Positions 61,701 through 64,000 of a stretch of DNA of 64,000 nt are shown here, piece after piece. The position numbers were made by a program, and so were the translations under genes. The notes below the pieces were generated by a model, which saw nothing but the letters and a program-made list of their open reading frames with translations, searched no databases and was not told where the DNA came from. The DNA is from Lagopus muta (Eukaryota > Chordata > Aves > Galliformes > Phasianidae). How positions within the stretch are numbered: position 1 is the stretch's first letter; every line of letters begins with the position of its first letter. The stretch is taken from positions 19,277,501-19,341,500 of the forward strand of contig NC_064437.1 in assembly GCF_023343835.1 (NCBI RefSeq), written 5' to 3'.

Positions 61701-64000
61701 CTGTATTTCTTCAAGCTAATGGGGAAATTTACTAGTAACAAAAGCTACTAAAATCTATACAGAAATGAAATTAATTTAGCTAGAAATATACTAAACTCAA
61801 TTACATGATTTATCCATTTTACTGGCATCAAAAAGCCATGCATTGTATCTCATTTATTTGCAAGGTATTCAAAAGTGGTTTGTATTTGCTCCTTCTTATT
61901 AAATCTAACTGGATAATTAGATACATTTTTTGCAAATGAAGAAAACAAGACAAAAGCATTACCTACCTAAGATGCACATGAGAGAGATAAGATTTATTGA
62001 CACAACTCATCGTATCAAAACATTGTAATTTCTGCAAACTTGCACCACACAAATTAAACTTTTGTGCAAGATATGTATCTGAGATACCAGGACTGCTTCC
62101 TCTCTAGCATCAAATATAACATAACCTTTCTGCATCACACGTGAAGCACACCTGTCATATTTTATTTTTTTTTCAAATTAGCACATCCTCATTCAAATTG
62201 GATCAATCTGAGCAATCCATCTGTCACTAAAAAATGTATGGCTATATTGTCATCATCATATATGAGGAGCTATGCACGCAAATGCCGACACACCAAAATG
62301 ATTCAATACCAAGAAGAATATTAAAATTGTCAGAAATCAGTTTTATGTACATCGTGCTCAGCACAGAATCCCAAGTTCTTCAGCTCAAAGCTTCATGGAA
62401 CAGAAAAATGTAAAATCATTCTTTGGAGCTGTTGGCTTTTTTTTGTTTGTTTTGTTAGTCTTTTCTTTGTCATAAAAAACCACTGCAATTTCCCGTATCT
62501 CAAACTTGCTATATCAGACAATTAATACATGGAGTAATATCAAGTACAAAAAGTTGTTTTAAGAGATCAGACTCTTGCTGTAGGCAGATATTTAAAACAC
62601 TTAAGACTTACAAATCCAAGTGCCACAGCATAAAAACTAACAAGAAAATATACAAAAAAAAAAAAAAGACTCAAAATTTTATATATGAAAAGTTCTTAGT
62701 TATTTTTACACCTGTGTTTAACAGAACACGCATAAATATAAATTAATTGTTTAATGTTTCATTTAGCTTTAATATAAAAGAAAGTATTTGTGGCTGGTAC
62801 TGCATGCAGACCACAACTTTGTACAGCTATACACTTTATTTAAAACCCAGGAGATAGAAAAAGAAGGCAAAAAAGACACTCCACAACTACACTGTGCTGA
62901 GATCACAGACAAACCCAGCCTTGGTGCCCCAGGAAAAACTGCCAACTCCCCACTCTGCTCCTACACAATTTGTTTGGCAATTAGTTAAGGGAAAATATAC
63001 ACTTTGTTTAAAGTATTGCTTTAAAAAGACTAAGTATGTAATTTTTTTTTTTAATTTAAAACTGTTGAAAATAACATCCCAAGAAATGTGTCTGTATTGA
63101 AAAGACAACAACTGTTTGACATAGTATCAGGCTGCAATCCTCAGTTGGATTATAATTACTGTAAATTCCTCTACATTTCCATATTACTGTTCAGAAGTTT
63201 GAATTTAGAACTTACAAATTTCTGTAAAATGTGAGGTGGTGAATATGGCAGGGTTACCTGTTTCTTCCTCAACACACCTTAGTCTCTGACTACTGAAGTC
63301 TGAGGTTTTAAACCTCAACGCATTAAGCCTCAGTGTGACGAAGTCCTGGTTCCCTGCCAAAGTATATTCCCTGCTTCCCAGAAAATCATTAGATGCCATT
63401 GTAACTCACTCTATTATTGTAGGATTTTGCTGTCAACTGGGTAGAAAAAGGGAAATAAATGCTCAGAGCCACTTCTTGTTTCTCTGATTTCCAGCAGTTG
63501 ATCCCAGACACCAAATGCTTCTGACAATGAATCAGATATCTGCTGTGCAGGTACATTTTCCAAATTTAGGCCCAGGTTTTAATACTTGTAATGAAATGTA
63601 TAACTTCTACTTTATTGCAATAAACACTTAATAGACAGCTACTGTGTAAGGCCCCTGTTGTTCAGAATGATTACAAAGTAAGGATTAAACACTAGATGGT
63701 ATGGACTGGCAGACCAAAGATTCAATTTTTAACTCCAATAGTCCCTCAGCAGGTTTGTACCCTACAATGAAGTACAAACTCATCTAAAAATAAGTGTAAA
63801 AGGAATAGCAGCACAGCTTTCTGTGTGCAGCAGTGATTACAGTAATGCCAAGAGGTCTTGGACAGCTGTGCTCCAGGTGCTTATTTGCATTACACTCTTC
63901 CTTGTATTGCTGCAAGTGCAGAAAGCACCAGGAGCAATGCTAGCACAGCCAAATCCAATGAGAAAAAGCGAGAACCAGGATTCAGGGCCAGGAGATCCGA
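58780..64000. other. AT-rich unique DNA to the window end, no gene seen
   Basis: No recognised gene or transposon. Items noted are a motif-dense stretch at about 59010-59270, a GC-richer patch at 61540-61690, an A run near 62656-62669, a T run near 63040-63051, and an E-box/octamer cluster at 63863-63890. The last 180 bases are GC-richer and may be the edge of something that continues outside the window. Confidence 0.55.
63863..63890 (+). promoter_or_regulatory. E-box pair plus octamer cluster (candidate)
   Basis: CAGCTG (63863-63868), CAGGTG (63874-63879) and a perfect octamer ATTTGCAT (63883-63890) lie within 28 bases. E-boxes are bound by bHLH factors and the octamer by POU factors. The motifs are visible; that they act as an enhancer is inference only. 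Confidence 0.3.

Noticed and set aside
1..64000. CRISPR array, prokaryotic operon, phage or insertion sequence
   Set aside because: No spaced direct repeats, no tightly packed frames and no ribosome-binding-site pattern. The CR1 remnants and microsatellites mark the window as vertebrate nuclear DNA.
1..64000. Endogenous retrovirus
   Set aside because: I found no gag, protease, polymerase or envelope-like frame and no pair of long terminal repeats. The two-copy repeat at 2130 and 6815 could be tested for an LTR origin, but nothing between the copies supports a provirus.
1..64000. tRNA, rRNA or other classical RNA gene
   Set aside because: No A-box/B-box pair with a cloverleaf, and no recognised rRNA or snRNA sequence, was seen by eye. 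A covariance-model scan would be needed for certainty.

Overview
The window looks like a stretch of vertebrate nuclear DNA, most likely from a bird. It is AT-rich and poor in CpG. It has no dense or intron-free genes, and the only transposons I can identify are degenerate, truncated copies of CR1 LINEs, the dominant interspersed repeat of birds. I cannot name the species. Other CR1-bearing sauropsids (crocodilians, turtles) are not excluded, but the low repeat load favours a bird.

I find no protein-coding gene I can defend. The longest open frames (135 and 127 codons) are isolated and unrecognised. One of them lies over a duplicated sequence whose differences look neutral. Several others are translations of microsatellites or of CR1 remnants. 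The window is either intergenic (gene-desert type) or lies inside a very large intron. Small exons or a lncRNA could escape inspection by eye, and a few splice-like patches are noted.

Layout: 1-26.6 kb is mostly unique AT-rich DNA. It holds one CR1 fragment (about 3.84-4.27 kb), two diverged copies of an unnamed repeat (about 2.13-2.35 and 6.82-7.03 kb), a 214-bp direct duplication (11.28 and 13.18 kb), two polypurine tracts (17.17 and 17.65 kb) and a perfect 15-bp hairpin (24.37 kb). From 26.6 to 41.5 kb there are two CR1 fragments (26.63 and 41.22 kb) separated by unique DNA with simple repeats, including a homeodomain-motif-rich stretch near 33.2-33.5 kb. From 41.5 to 54.3 kb there are many poly(A)/poly(T) runs, an 18-G tract inside a G-rich island (49.98 kb), a 17-bp triplicate repeat (51.81 kb) and a composite CR1 remnant with a large internal deletion (53.65-54.31 kb). 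From 54.3 to 64 kb the sequence is again unique and AT-rich.

All four CR1 remnants lie in minus orientation. Long A runs outnumber long T runs on the plus strand by about three to one. I see no operon, CRISPR array, tRNA or rRNA, phage or insertion sequence, and nothing that reads as a new multi-gene system. The most checkable leads are the candidate conserved noncoding stretches, the structured repeats and hairpins, the G-rich island, and the 40-nt oligo(T) run adjoining what may be a retrocopy.
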